From the NCBI GenBank assembly GCA_963575745.1, contig CAUYUJ010016361.1, positions 83,501-147,500 of the forward strand: a stretch of 64,000 bases of DNA, given 5' to 3'. Below the pieces are notes generated by a model. The model was not told where the DNA came from. It saw nothing but the letters and a program-made list of their open reading frames with translations, and made no database searches. Both the position numbers and the translations under genes were made by a program. Of the stretch, positions 10,167 through 20,773 are shown in pieces (the stretch's first letter is position 1; every line of letters starts with the position of its first letter). The stretch comes from Prorocentrum cordatum (taxonomy: Eukaryota > Sar > Dinophyceae > Prorocentrales > Prorocentraceae).

Positions 10167-13100
10167 TTACCAAAAATTATGATGCCCTACAATACCATCA
10201 AGGGCTTGCTGACAAAGCTCGTTGTTCTTGGCGACGTGCCCACCAGCGGAGTTCGCATGACAAGAGCAACCCCAAAATGCATTAAATGACGAGTCGACCG
10301 ATTTATGACAATGCTGGCAAACAGGAACTGGCGCAAGTTTAGCAGAGTGTTTGCGTTCCTCTGGCCAGTATCCGCCGCATGCAACAAGCCGCATCATGCG
10401 GGACAGCGCCTCGTCACCATCATTAGCAACACGCTGGATGAGTCTTGCAACGCGTGTCCATGCGACGCCATTCTGGGCTCCACCTCCGTCGAAGAAAAGA
10501 CGCCGCTTGCCGCCAGTGCATAGCATCAACATGGGCATCCAAAGACCTCAAGGACAGCAGCCGCGGGGCCCTCACCCGGATCCACCATCTGCCAGACTTC
10601 CCCGGCGGGCTCATGCACCTCTGTCGGCGAGGGGCACTGCCATCCGAGAGATAGCAACGTGGTTTGGGGAGCTCCCATTGGGCCGCGAAGAAAACCCCAC
10701 CCACGTCGCACCAGCTCGAGCGACCTATCCCATGACTTGCAGATGTGATCAAAAACTGGACCGCCACCAGCCGTTCTACTGCACCACGTGCTGACAATCC
10801 TCCGAACGTGGACCCGGGCAGGGTCGCGACCGGGGCCATGCGTCAGACGGAGGGCCGCGGTGCAGCAAGTACCCTTCTGGGGTGACCGGCTGGGCGCATG
10901 AGTCATGGCCCGCAATCGCTTGATCATATGTGGTGCTCAACCGCGCACCTCAGAAGCCCAACAACACTTCGATATGCACTCGTACAAAAAAAGTTTGCAC
11001 GCATCCCGACTCGAAGATGAATGGCGGCGGGGTTTCGCCGCAGCCTTGCTGCCTGCTTGCGCGCGGGCGCGCCGAACCATCGCGGTCCGTTTGGCGGCGA
11101 GGCTGGCGTCGTGGCCCAAGTCCCTGGCATTCGCAAGACCTTGATCTCCCCGCATCTCTGCTGCCGCGCTAAAGAGACAAGTTCCCTACGCAGGCTCGCG
11201 GACGAGGCAAGAATTCCGCATTTGTCATGGGGGAGTTGGACCTCGCGCCTGCGAAGACCTGTCAGAAGAGCCTTAAGAAGAACAGGGGAAGTGGCGGCGA
11301 GGGACGCACTAGTACCATACAAGCGACAATACATATCATCGACCCGTTCCCGCAGAGATTGTCCGGACACGGACTCCGCGGCAGCGTCGAGAGGCGAGGC
11401 CAAGAAAGCCCTGGCCAACGAGACTGCCTGGCCACAGCCTGGTACAATGCCTCCGCTCGGCAGCATGCCCTTGTGAATGCACCCTGAAAGACTCAGAGTC
11501 CGCACCCCTAGATATGAATCCAAAGCGAGGGCAAGAAACCTCAGCGGGTAATGAGCTCGATAGCCGCGCCCACATCGACCAAATTCGCTGAGCCGTAGAA
11601 TTTACGAAGATCCAACAACAAACTGGCAACCTGAAACCCTGATGCAAAGCGACCTCGGACTCCAACTCGTTCAGCAAGCCAGCTGCCTCGGCAGAACCTC
11701 CTACCGTTTTGCCAAAAAACAATGACACGCGCGGCCCCGACCTTGCACACGTGGCCTTCGGATCCGCAACACAATAACGTAGCAGATGCCCATGGGGGCA
11801 CTGGGGCGATGGCCCCCGCCTGGTTGAGCAAAGAGCGCAATGACATTGATAAGCTGTTGCATGGGAAGAGCGGCCCCCTCCTCAGTGGACGCCAACAGCG
11901 GCAAAAAGGCCTGCGTAGCATCAATGCTGGCTTCCTTGAGCAACCGAGGGGGGGAATGATCCATGCCTCGGCCCCTCCTGTCTGGAACGGTTCTGAAGGC
12001 GGCCTCCAACATGGCCAGAGTGACTGGTTCAAGGCGAAAGGCCTCGCGGGCGCGCGCGCGCGCGAAATTACGCCAAGATGCTGCGAGCCTCCACATCAGA
12101 ATGCCGCCGCCGGATACGCGTCCAAACCGATGCCTCAAAGTCAGGCAATGCTTCAACAGTAGAATGCAATTTAGCACTAGACGCATGGTCGCTAACGAGA
12201 GGAGCCACGTTACTTTTGAGGAGACGGTGGGCTGGGCCAGCGGAGCGCGACAATGTTTCCTGAACCCAGGAGCGCCATGGCGCTCTCTGAACAGAAACGG
12301 CCTCGCTGACCATCTTAACCCCCCATGGCAGCGGCCTCCTCCGCCATCTGTTCAATGCCATCCAGCGCAATGCCGGCGAGCTCAGACAACCCACGTTGCC
12401 GCATCTGGACGACGGCGACCTCGCTCCCATCATCAGGATTGGCTGCTGGCGGCACCTCGAGAGCCTGACGCGCCCGCGCGACAGACCATAACTGCGCTGC
12501 GTAGCGCGGCGCTGGTTCAGCTGGGCACGAAGTGTCCCCTTTCTCCACGCAGCTTAAGCAACAGATACAACTGCGCCCCCAAAGCCTGCCAAACCGTGCA
12601 AGACGATCCGAAACATTGGGAGCTGGTACCGTTTTCGGTCGCAGAGGGGCACGGCGAATGCGAGGAGGCTGGCATCGCCCTACGTGGGCCTTCCAAGAAT
12701 CAGGAAACTGCAGACGATAACATGCCTCCACTTCAACTGCAATGCACCACTCAGACAATGCATGTCCCAACTCAATGGCAACATGCGGCACATCACGGAC
12801 AAGCAACAACTCATGCCAGGCGCTGGAGCTGGTTCCACGAAAACGTTCAGTGCATCGGACCATCAGCTTGGCCTGAGCCACGGCACTCGCACAGGGCATC
12901 GCGGGACCCTCAACACCTTTCGTATCAAGAGCCTTCGGCTGCATGATCTTCAAACACCTCAAACTGGCGAGTGGCAGCACAACTACGATAACTGAAAGTG
13001 CAATGGGTCATCCACGGGGCTGAGGGGTCGATGCCATCAAACTCAAAAGCGCCCAAGAGGGAATTGCTCACGCAACAGAAATCAATGAGACTAGGGGTAC

Positions 13101-13264
13101 CTGCGCCAACGCACGTGGCAACAACATTCAGCATGGGGACAACAGCCAAACTGGCCTTGGCTAAGAATCCCGAGCCAGCCAACATATCCGGCCGCATGTT
13201 CCAATCATCTGCGCCGATGACTGGCGCACCCGCCCTCGAAATGAAAGCGCCGAGCTCTGAGAGA

Positions 13265-13305
<41 letters not shown>

Positions 13306-13306
13306 T
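10167..13306 (-). pseudogene. LINE-2 endonuclease C-terminus, RT and Cys/His knuckle
   Basis: VDVTIVSVYLHA and GTPSLIDFCCVSN (13,365-13,063) match the middle and end of the endonuclease. RT pieces are: MDHSPPRLLKEA with LPMQQLINVIALFAQPGGG (fingers, about 12,000-11,800), ASGFQVASLLLDLRKFYGSA (motif-A Asp, about 11,620), GIVPGCGQAVSLARAFL (motif B) and LRERVDDMYCRLYG (motif C, about 11,360). TLLSLGWQCPSPTE follows at about 10,650, and CQHCHKSVDSSFNAFWGC at about 10,319-10,266 is the post-RT knuckle. The frames alternate between segments. Confidence 0.65.
13261..13302. repeat. (GA)n microsatellite in LINE-2
   Basis: An almost pure GA run interrupting the endonuclease coding segment of LINE-2. 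Its expansion is one cause of frame loss there. Confidence 0.9.
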
Positions 13307-14853
13307 TTAGACCCGCGAGGCCAATGCTAGCATGCAAATAGACAGACACAATCGTGACGTCCACACCCCGCAATCGCAGAGAACCAAAATGCAACGGGAG
13401 CAACTGGCTTCCGTCCACTCTTCATGAAGCCTGGCCAGGTTTGTAAGCTGCAAATGAGACCGACTGCCTATCAAACCCCCAGCGCTACCTGACAGCGCTG
13501 ATGTGGTGTCGGCGGCATTAGCGACCAACCTCCATCCAGAACGATGCAAAAACTTGGCCACCGAATCAAAATAGCTACCGATCTGCAAATGCTCCGAAAA
13601 CAAAACTAAGTCTGCCGAGGTCTCTGCCAACCAGCGCCTAGCTGAGGGTCCCCAGAAAGAAACGCTGGCAACCATCATTCGCAGAATTGGGGCCGGAGTC
13701 TTAGACTGCAGAGTGGTCGCAGGAGAGGTCAAGCAAGGAGGGGAACGAGGAGAGCCAGAAGACGGCGTGCCTGAGGCCCTGGCCGCGCCTATGCCACCAG
13801 GGGCGGCCTCAGCAGCAGCCTTGGCGGCAGCAGCGCGTGCCTGCGCTGCTGCCTTAAAAGATGCACGCTCAGGATCCTCACGCGCCACAGGGTGAACATC
13901 GCCTCCTCCTCCACCTCCTCCTCCTGCGGCGATGGTCGAAGCCGCCCCTGCGCCCACCAGCACCGAAGGGCGCACCGCCTGAGCGTCGCCGTTTTCCTTC
14001 TTGCGCTTCTTCTTGAGGTCACCAATCCTGTTGGCGTGCTCCTCCTAATGCTCCTTCGCTTTGTCCGCGACGCCAGCCCAGTGATGAGCTGGGAGGCCTT
14101 ATCCAACATGTCAGTCTTGAACTTCGCGAGATTTGTGCGGCCATCCTCGGAGAATTCAGGCCCAGAGAGATCCAACTCCTCTCCGAGCTCCAGGGTGATG
14201 GCCTTGCCGCCCTCCCGCAGCAGCGCGTCAAGGTGGACCACGCACTTGACATGCTCAGGAAGCAGAACACGAGCAGAAATGCGCTTAGCAGCAGCAGGCA
14301 CCACCTCGCTCGCGTGCATCTCGGCCGCCCCAACCTCGTCCAACTTCTTCTCGCCGTCCTTGACCTGCTGCTCCAAGCGCTTGCGGGCGTCCAAAGCCTT
14401 ACCTGCCGCGTGGCCCCACGCTTGGCAGCCTCCGCCCGCACGTACTCGCTCTCTGGCAGCTCGGGCTGCTTTGCGCTGACCTGCAAAGCCAGGCCGTGAG
14501 GGGCCAGCACCGCCCGCGCCTCTTCCTCCGGGAGCTTGGAGGCCACCTCGCGAAGCTGGGCCACCGTCTCAGAAGGGAGGCCCGTAGCACCAGGCTTGCG
14601 ATGCCCAGGACCACGATCAACATCCACACCGCCCACAGCGCCTCGCGAGCAAGTGGTCCCACGTCCATTGGCCGCACGAACACACCGTGTAGGTGTCCGT
14701 GTGGTAGTCCTTCCGGCCCTTGCGCCAACCACGCTGACCGCGATGCCAAGGAGGTTGCAGCCCGGGCACCAAAGGCATGTCGCCCCCGCGGCCACAGCGC
14801 CGAAAGCCGATTGGCTCGCTAACGTGGGCCGTTCCGAAGTTGGCCGTTAGCAA
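13307..14853 (-). pseudogene. LINE-2 ORF1-like region and endonuclease N-terminus
   Basis: At about 14,727-14,620 the minus strand reads DYHTDTYTVCSCGQWTWDHL followed by RCGRCG, a four-Cys zinc ribbon. It shifts frame into a Glu/Lys-rich region (LPEEEARAVLAPHGLALQV; MDARKRLEQQVKDGEKKLDE; AKFKTDMLDKASQLI). At about 13,690-13,440 a further frame gives FWGPSARRWLAETSADLVLF with SEHL, then AADTTSALSGSAGGL, the start of an AP-endonuclease-type domain. Every segment is in a different frame, so no full product is possible as read. Confidence 0.6.
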
Positions 14854-15410
14854 GAGCCCATATCAGGGCCCCAGAAAGGCTGGAGGGGGGGAGGAGGAGG
14901 AAGAGAGAGGAGGACGGGTCGCCTAAGCCCTTCGGAGAAACCCTCCACCCGGACCCCCCGAGCCAGACCCCCTCGCACAGAAAAAGTCAAAACAGGAGGT
15001 GTTTCCAGATTTTCAGCCTCCGGGGACCATGAAGGGCCCCCAGATACCGTCAGAAAAAGACTCGGGATGAAAGACCGGTCCCGGGAAATGGGTCTGGACC
15101 TCTCTGGGAGTCGCGTCATGAGAGAATCATGACGTCGGGGATTCGAGGACGTCGCGACTTTTTTTTCAACGTCGACCCCCAGAGGTCTCGACTCCCTTTC
15201 CCTGGGACTGGTTTTGCATCCCGAGTAGCTTGTTGACGGTGCCAAGGCCTGGTGATGAGGGCCCCCAGAGGCCGAAATCAGGGAAAAGCCTCCCGTCCCG
15301 ATTTTTGTTCCACTGCTCGAGGGGGTCAGGGGAAGGCGCCGCAGACGATCTGGGCCTCGCGGCCATCCGCCCCCGCGGGCCACACTCGGCCGCAACCGCC
15401 ACGGGGCGCA
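14854..15410. other. Intergenic, with half of a GGA foldback element
   Basis: No gene is supported. At 14,880-14,950 a GGA-rich tract is followed by GGTCGCCTAAGCCCTTCGG and AGAAACC. This is the right end of the foldback family seen whole at 22,038-22,347; the left half is absent. Confidence 0.5.
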
Positions 15411-15760
15411 CTAAGACGAAGCCAGGACAAGGACAAATTCAGGTAAATATTCATCGAGAATCTCTGAGATCCGGCGGCTCTGGAAGATGTCTCGGGCGCC
15501 GCGACCTTCCCGAAGTGCTCCAGAACGCTCTGAGGGGGTGCCGGAACGCCCTGGAGCGGATTTATCCTCGTCCTAGCCTGAGGTCGGGTATGTCCCCCTA
15601 CAGGCGGACTTTGGACGAAGAATAAAAAAAAACAGATTCCCAAATGGCCAAAAATAGTTAAACAAAACATCTTCCCCATACTATTGTCTGACTAATCTTG
15701 AATATTCCTCCTGTAGAGGGACAGGCCAAACTCAATCCTAGCCCCGTCCGAACAGAACCC
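15411..15760 (+). repeat. SINE-like dispersed repeat R3, copy 1 (split by MITE-2)
   Basis: Begins CTAAGACGAAGCCAGG and carries GGCGGCTCTGGAAGATG, TCTCGGGCGCCGCG, then CAGAACGCTCTGAGGG and ATCCTCGTCCTAGCCCCGTC. Copies in the same orientation lie at 24,865-24,950, 25,076-25,250, 56,196-56,360 and 57,988-58,125. I see no clear A/B-box promoter, so SINE is only a working label. It is interrupted by the MITE at 15,579-15,735. Confidence 0.65.
15579..15735 (+). mobile_element. MITE-2 copy 1 (157 bp) with 8-bp TSD
   Basis: The terminal inverted repeats are TGAGGTCGGGTATGTCCC... at the left and ...GGGACAGGCCAAACTCAA at the right, about 28 bp with a few mismatches. The element is bracketed by TCCTAGCC at 15,571-15,578 and again at 15,736-15,743. 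Removing element plus one TSD restores TCCTCGTCCTAGCCCCGTCC, which matches the uninterrupted R3 copy near 56,330 (TCCTCGTCCTGGCCCCGTCC). It has no coding capacity, so it is a non-autonomous DNA-transposon derivative. Confidence 0.85.
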
Positions 15761-15807
15761 CCTCGCAGGCCAGGGCTATCCTGACCCTGGCATGGTGTAT
15801 ATGCCAT

Positions 15808-15873
15808 CCTGGCCGAGGCCAGGTCCTGGCCTCGGCCAGGTGTGTAGACCCTCCTGGCCGCCAGGAGGGTCTA
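15808..15873. repeat. Two perfect hairpins
   Basis: The arm CCTGGCCGAGGCCAGG (15,808-15,823) is followed, after one base, by its exact reverse complement (15,825-15,840). A second hairpin has 13-bp arms TAGACCCTCCTGG/CCAGGAGGGTCTA at 15,845-15,857 and 15,861-15,873. Both lie between the two MITE-2 copies. Confidence 0.9.
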
Positions 15874-15876
15874 TAC

Positions 15877-16030
15877 TCAAGTCGGGCCTGTCACTCTACA
15901 GGATGAATAGTCAATTTCGTTTTCAAGTATGGGGACGATGTTGTGACTATCTTTGGCCATTTGGGAATATGTTTGACTATGTTTAATTCTTCGTCCAAAT
16001 CCGCCCGTAGGGGGACATTCCCGACCTAAG
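15877..16030. mobile_element. MITE-2 copy 2 (about 154 bp)
   Basis: The left end TCAAGTCGGGCCTGTCACTC and right end GTAGGGGGACATTCCCGACC are inverted repeats of each other and match MITE-2 copy 1. A target duplication is not clear. It lies about 140 bp from copy 1. Confidence 0.75.
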
Positions 16031-16378
16031 TTTAAACACCATCCTGGGGCCCAGGATGGCCCTGGCCTGGCACGGTGATGGTGTGCAGATGCCGCCGTCG
16101 AAGTCGTGAAGAGGAGGGCCAGCCAGCAGGAGGGGGCCCGCCAGCAGGAGGGGCGCAGCCAAGAGGAGGGCGAGGCGGCGACGCGCCTCTTCTGGATGAC
16201 CTGGAGGATTTCGCCGGTGCGCGCGCCCCTCGCTACTTGTTCACGCCACGTACGACATTGCGCTTGACTGGCAGCTGTCGTCGGCGCGACGGCCGTCGCC
16301 GCCGCGGGCTTCGCGGCGCGGGGGCACGAGACCAGGGCAGGCACACGGCGGCGGTGCCGACGTGCCTGCTCTGCCAGA

Positions 16379-16580
16379 GGCCTCCCAGATGGGGTCCGAG
16401 CAGATCGGGTCAGAGGATCGCGCCGCATCGCCACTGCATCGGCGATGCATCGGCGACGTCGTCGACGCATCGCCGTCGGCGTAGAGAACATCGTGCCCCA
16501 CACCGAGCCGCATCGCCGATGCATCGGCGATGCGGCGCGATCCTCCGACCCCATCTACTCCGATCCCATCTGGGGAGGCC
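16379..16580. mobile_element. MITE-1 copy 1 (about 202 bp, about 50-bp TIRs)
   Basis: The left end GGCCTCCCAGATGGGGTCCG continues to GATCGCGCCGCAT. The right end is its near-exact inverse, ATGCGGCGCGATCC ... CCCATCTGGGGAGGCC. The interior is itself rich in GCATCGGCGATGC palindromes. A second complete copy is at 23,129-23,328 and a disrupted one starts at 56,611. Confidence 0.85.
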
Positions 16581-18013
16581 TCGATCCACGGGGCAGCTGT
16601 TGCCGCTACCCCAATGGCGCTCAGTCCGCGGCGCGCCTGGGAGAGGCGAGGTCCCTTTGGCCAGGGATGGTTGAGCGTTGTTGAGGCGATCCTTCTTTCC
16701 AATGGCCTCGCCTGGGCCCCACGCGCCGATCTACCCCACCAGATGGGGATACAGCCTGTTCCATTCGGGTTTCGAAGGACCTCTCCCTGACTAGGGTGGT
16801 GGGGCTGAGGTACCGTAGTCCGGTGGGGATGGGGATGGATAGACTAAGCGATGCTGAAGAAGAAGAGGCTGCGCGCTGTACCGTGGGGCGGAGTGGAGTG
16901 ATCCCACGTCGAACGAGGCAGCGGCCGCTGGCGCCTGTGGGGCGGGGTGTGTGCCGCCAGAATATGACCATATCTACTGCCGCTGAGTCGTGTCTCGAGG
17001 ACTCGTGGAGCGGTGGTTGTCCGCCCTCTCAGGCGGGCAGATATTCATATCCACCGCTCCTCGTGATCTTAGGGCACGACTCCGAAGCGGTGGATGTGGA
17101 CATACTCTGGCGATGGAGGATGGACGCGACCCCACGCTGGCCGAGGCACACGTAGGCAAGCGCTGCCAGCAGAGAGGCGGGGAGACACGGGCTCCCCCGC
17201 ACCCGGTGCCCAAGGGGCGAAAGACGGGGCCTTTCGGAAGCCCACAAAAGACGTACGCGCCCAACTATGTACATGAGCACGGCCCCTCGATCCGCGAGAC
17301 TGGCCGCGTGATACAAGCATTTTCGCACTGCGTACTCTCGAAACCAGCGTAGATTCATGTACGTGTACGTCCTTCTTTCGCTCCTGAGCATTGGGCCCCC
17401 GACGGCCAAGGCACCCGCACGCCCGAGCGGGCGCCGTGTGCGCTGGCGGCCCCCGACGCTTCGCAGGCTGCGGGGGCGAGCGCGCTGCTCCGCTGCGGCG
17501 GGCGGCAGCTAACGAGGGGAAGGGAATGGGCAGCACACACAATCTGGCCACGATGATTGTATGCTCGGCCAAGACTCTGCTACCTTGGATGCATCCTTAT
17601 TTGCTCAGCGAGTTCGAGCAAACACACTACTCTATGTGTATAGATTCATATATGTATACAGATGGTTTGCCTCCCGTCGACGCTGTGGCACTGATGCCGA
17701 GAAGACAACGCAAGACAATGCAAGAAGGGCAGGAGAGCTCAGGATCGAATCGACAAGTCAGACTGGCGATCGAGATGATTCGGATCGGCGGACATCGGCA
17801 ACTACGTCGGCAGAAGTCCAAGCGGCGAATATCTGCAGGCTGGCGAGGCCTTCGTTGAGACACCGAAATTCAAATCGGAATCCACAATCCCGCCTTGGGG
17901 CCCTCTTTGGGCACTCGGGGGCCGTCTGGTGCCCTCCTGGGCGCTCGCGGAACAGCCCCCCTCCGCCGGGCCGGAGATCAAGGCAGAGCCGTCTTCTTTG
18001 CATATAGGTACTC
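16581..18013. other. Intergenic, no supported gene
   Basis: ORFs here overlap on both strands without recognisable motifs. There is a modest inverted repeat at about 17,005-17,064 (GGAGCGGTGG and CCACCGCTCC around a smaller CCGCC/GGCGG stem). Otherwise I see nothing I can name. Confidence 0.4.
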
Positions 18014-18430
18014 ATTTCGGGCGTAGCCCGACTTTGTTTTTCGCGAGGTAAACTGTACTGAACTCGACTGAACTGGGCTGAACTGGATTGAACTGACTGG
18101 TCTGACCCGTTACGCGACTGTTTTGTTCTCGGCCGCCGAGGGCACAACCTACTGCGCAACCGTTGGGAGAAAGATTCATTCTCAGCCGCCGAGGGCGCAA
18201 CCTATGGCACAACCGATAGGAGACGACTATGTCCTCGCTCGCCGAGGGCGCAACCTATGGCGCAAGATATATACATATATATATATATATATATAGGAAA
18301 CGGTTTTATTCTCGGCCGTCGAGGGCGCAACCTACGGCGCAACCGATAGTAGACGGTTCCATCTCGGCCGCAGACGGCGCAAACTATGACGCAACCGATA
18401 GGAGATGGTTTTATTTCGAGCGTAGCCCAA
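18014..18430 (+). repeat. Leader plus 53-54-bp tandem array A
   Basis: A leader of about 100 bp (GGGCGTAGCCCGACTTTG, CGCGAGGTAAACTG, then short ACTGAACTGG-type repeats) precedes tandem units of 53-54 bp. The unit consensus is TTTATTCTCGGCCGCCGAGG, GCGCAACCTATGGCGCAACC, GATAGGAGACGGT. A (TA)n stretch lies at 18,270-18,292. The array ends at the target site of the LINE inserted at 18,431. Confidence 0.8.
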
Positions 18431-19821
18431 GGAGAGGACCCAGGCAAAGGATCGTGTGTCAAGGCCATGGGCGCCCCTGTGCCTGGGCCAATCCAGTCAA
18501 TCGACGGCGCAAAGTTGCTCGCGCTCTACGCGATCCTCAGGCATTCGCTTCCTCCCATCACGGCCAACTTCGACGCTGAGTATGTGGTCAAAGGCTTGAT
18601 GGAGAGAGGGCGCGAGGCCACTACCTCGCATAAGTCCGCCTGGGGAGAGATCTGGCGCAGGATTTGGCACGCGCTGGACGACTTCGGCGACCTCAGCAAC
18701 GACGGCCTCACGGTGCGGAAGGTCAAGGGCCACGCGACCTTCAAGGAGGTGGACGAGAGGGCAAGATCACTCTCCGCAGACAGCGAAGCAACCACGAAGC
18801 TGACCGAGCGGCGAAGTTCGTCACGGAACACTTCAGAGCGCCGCTGCAGGCGCGCGAGGCCAGGAGGACAAGGGCTCTCACCCTGGACGGTGCGGTCTTC
18901 TGGGTATCTCAGGCAGGCGCCGAAGCTGCCGACCTCAGGATCGACTTCCGCGACAAGCACAGGGAGCCCGAGTCCAAGGGCCCCAGGCTCTACATCATCA
19001 AGCACGAGCTGGTCAAGATCAAGGGCGGAGCAGAGGGCGTGCAGGCGCTCCACTGTCTGCGCTGCCTGCGGTCGGCCTTCACCGACATCTCGACCAAGAA
19101 CCTCCCAAGGCAGAGCTGCACGCCGAAGGCCTTCGCTCCCGACGCCTACACCAGCGGGGGCAAGAAGCGAGCGAGAGTCTCTGCCATGGTGCACGCTGGA
19201 GCCGCCGCGGTGGCGGTCGCAGCAGCCCGCCGCTTCATGGAGGACGAGAGCCAGCGCACCCATGCCAGCGGGGAGGCATGCAGCAGCGAGGCGCGCTCCT
19301 CCTTCGTTCAGCATCGTGGCGAAAGCCAGATTCTGGGATCCGTCGGTGACGGTGACCTGCGTGCTGGCGAGGGCGGTCAGCATCGTGGCGAAAGCCAGAT
19401 TCTGGGATCCGTCGGTGACGGTGACGTGCGTGCTGACGAGGAGCAGCCGTCGGCGGGATCCTCCTCCTCTCAGCATCGTGGCGTGAGCCAGAGTCTGGGA
19501 TCCGTCGGTGACGGTGACCTGCGCGCTGACGAGGAGCCGCCGACGGCAGGCTACGAGGGAGCCAAGGCCCAGCCTGCTGCGCCGCCGCCCAGCGGCTCTG
19601 GCGCGCTCGACGTGGACGGTGGCGGCCACGACCTGCGCACGTACTTCGGGTACCGGGTCTGCCTGAAGTGTTTCCAGTACGCGAAGGAGGTGAAGGGCAA
19701 GCACAAGGGGCTCGGCCTGGCCTGTGCCCCTGCGCTCAAGCCCAGCGCCCAGGCGGAGAGCAGGAGGAAGGCCAAGAAGATCATGAGGGGAGTGGCACCG
19801 TCTGGGAGGCCACTCGTGTGA
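18431..19821 (+). pseudogene. LINE-3 RNase H and Cys-rich C-terminal region
   Basis: The frame starts within RNase H (SIDGAKLLALYAILRHSLPP, ANFDAEYVVKGL, LTVRKVKGHATFKEVDE). A frame change near 18,760 leads to HEADRAAKFVTEHF, the end of the domain. Downstream are LHCLRCLRSAF, a threefold repeat of QHRGESQILGSVGDGDLRA (19,309-19,530), and CLKCFQYAKEVKGKHKGLGL, another CxxC segment. The stop is at 19,819-19,821, followed by about 175 bp of 3' UTR and the A8 tail. The missing 5' part and the frame change make it non-functional. Confidence 0.75.
19309..19530 (+). repeat. Three-copy in-frame repeat in LINE-3 tail
   Basis: Units start at 19,309, 19,378 and 19,471 (spacing 69 and 93 bp, both multiples of three) and encode about 21 conserved residues each (QHRGESQILGSVGDGDLRA). 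In-frame spacing suggests expansion while the LINE was still coding. Confidence 0.85.
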
Positions 19822-20005
19822 CGGCGCCGCGGCGGGCTCCACTTCTACTGAGCTGCCGCCCGCGACGCAGCTGCGTTGCCGCCGCTCTGCCCTGTCGAGG
19901 TGCCACCGTTTGCGGCGACTCCAGAGGCAACCAACAGGGCTGCCGTGCGGCCTGTGACGCAGGAGCTGGACGTGCGCGCTGCGCGCACTCAGGCTGCTGA
20001 AAAAA

Positions 20006-20770
20006 AATCGAGCGTAGCCCAATTTGTTTTCGCGAGGTAAACTGAACTGAACTCAACTCAACTGAACTAAACTGACTGGTCTCACCCGTTACGCGACGGT
20101 TTGATCCTCGGCCGCCAAGGGCGCAGCCTATGGTGCAACAGATAGGAGACTCTTCGTTTCTCGGCCGTCGAGAGCGCAAACCATGGCGCAAACTATAGGA
20201 AACGGTTTTATTCTCGGACGCCGAGGGCGCAACCGATGGCGCAACCGATGGGAGATGTTTTTTTTTCGGCCGCCGAGGGCGCAACCTATGGCGCAACGGT
20301 TTGATGCTTGGCCGCAGAAGGCGCAGGCTATGGCACATCCGACAGGAGATGGTTTTATTATCGGCCGCAGAGGGCGCAACCTAAGGCACAACCATTAGGA
20401 GACGGTTTTATTCTCGGCCGCCAAGGGTGCAACCTATGGCACAACCGGTAGGAGACGGTTGTATTCTCGGCCGCCGAGGGCGCAACTTACGGCACAACCA
20501 ATAGGAGACGGTATTCTCGGCCGCCGAGGGCGCAACCCATGGCCCAACCGATAGGAGACGGATTGACTCTTGGCCGCCGAAGGCGCAACTTATGGCGCAA
20601 CCGACAGGAGATGGTTGTATTATCGGCCGCCGAAGGCGCAACCTATGGCACAACTGACAGGGGACGGTTTTATTCTCGGCCGCCGAGGGCGCAACCGATA
20701 GGAGACGGTCTTATTCTCGGCCGCCGAGGGCGCAACCTATGGCGCAACCCATGGCGCAACCTAGACGCAA
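20006..20770 (+). repeat. Leader plus 53-54-bp tandem array B
   Basis: The same leader as array A (CGCGAGGTAAACTGAACTG, CTGGTCTCACCCGTTACGCG), then about 12 units of the 53-54-bp repeat. It follows the LINE-3 insertion, so arrays A and B were probably adjacent before it inserted. Confidence 0.85.
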
Positions 20771-20773
20771 CAT

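Larger units (their letters stand above)
8967..14853 (-). mobile_element. LINE-2: decayed APE/RT/RNase H non-LTR retrotransposon
   Basis: The same domain order as LINE-1 is visible on the minus strand but spread over many frames: zinc-ribbon ORF1-like region (14,853-14,050), endonuclease (13,690-13,060), RT (12,080-11,100), a post-RT region, a Cys/His knuckle (about 10,319-10,266), RNase H (10,080-9,600) and a C-terminal tail (to 8,967). At protein level it is clearly different from LINE-1, so it is another family. Many frameshifts and a (GA)n expansion inside the endonuclease region mark it as dead and older than LINE-1. Confidence 0.75.
18431..20005 (+). mobile_element. LINE-3: 5'-truncated insertion with TSD and A tail
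   Basis: The 15-mer TCGAGCGTAGCCCAA stands at 18,416-18,430 and again at 20,006-20,020. The insert ends in eight A residues (19,998-20,005). The insert begins in mid RNase H domain, so it is strongly 5'-truncated, as expected of target-primed reverse transcription. Joining the flanks recreates a sequence closely matching the paralogous, uninserted leader at about 18,014-18,060, a related empty site. Confidence 0.92.
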
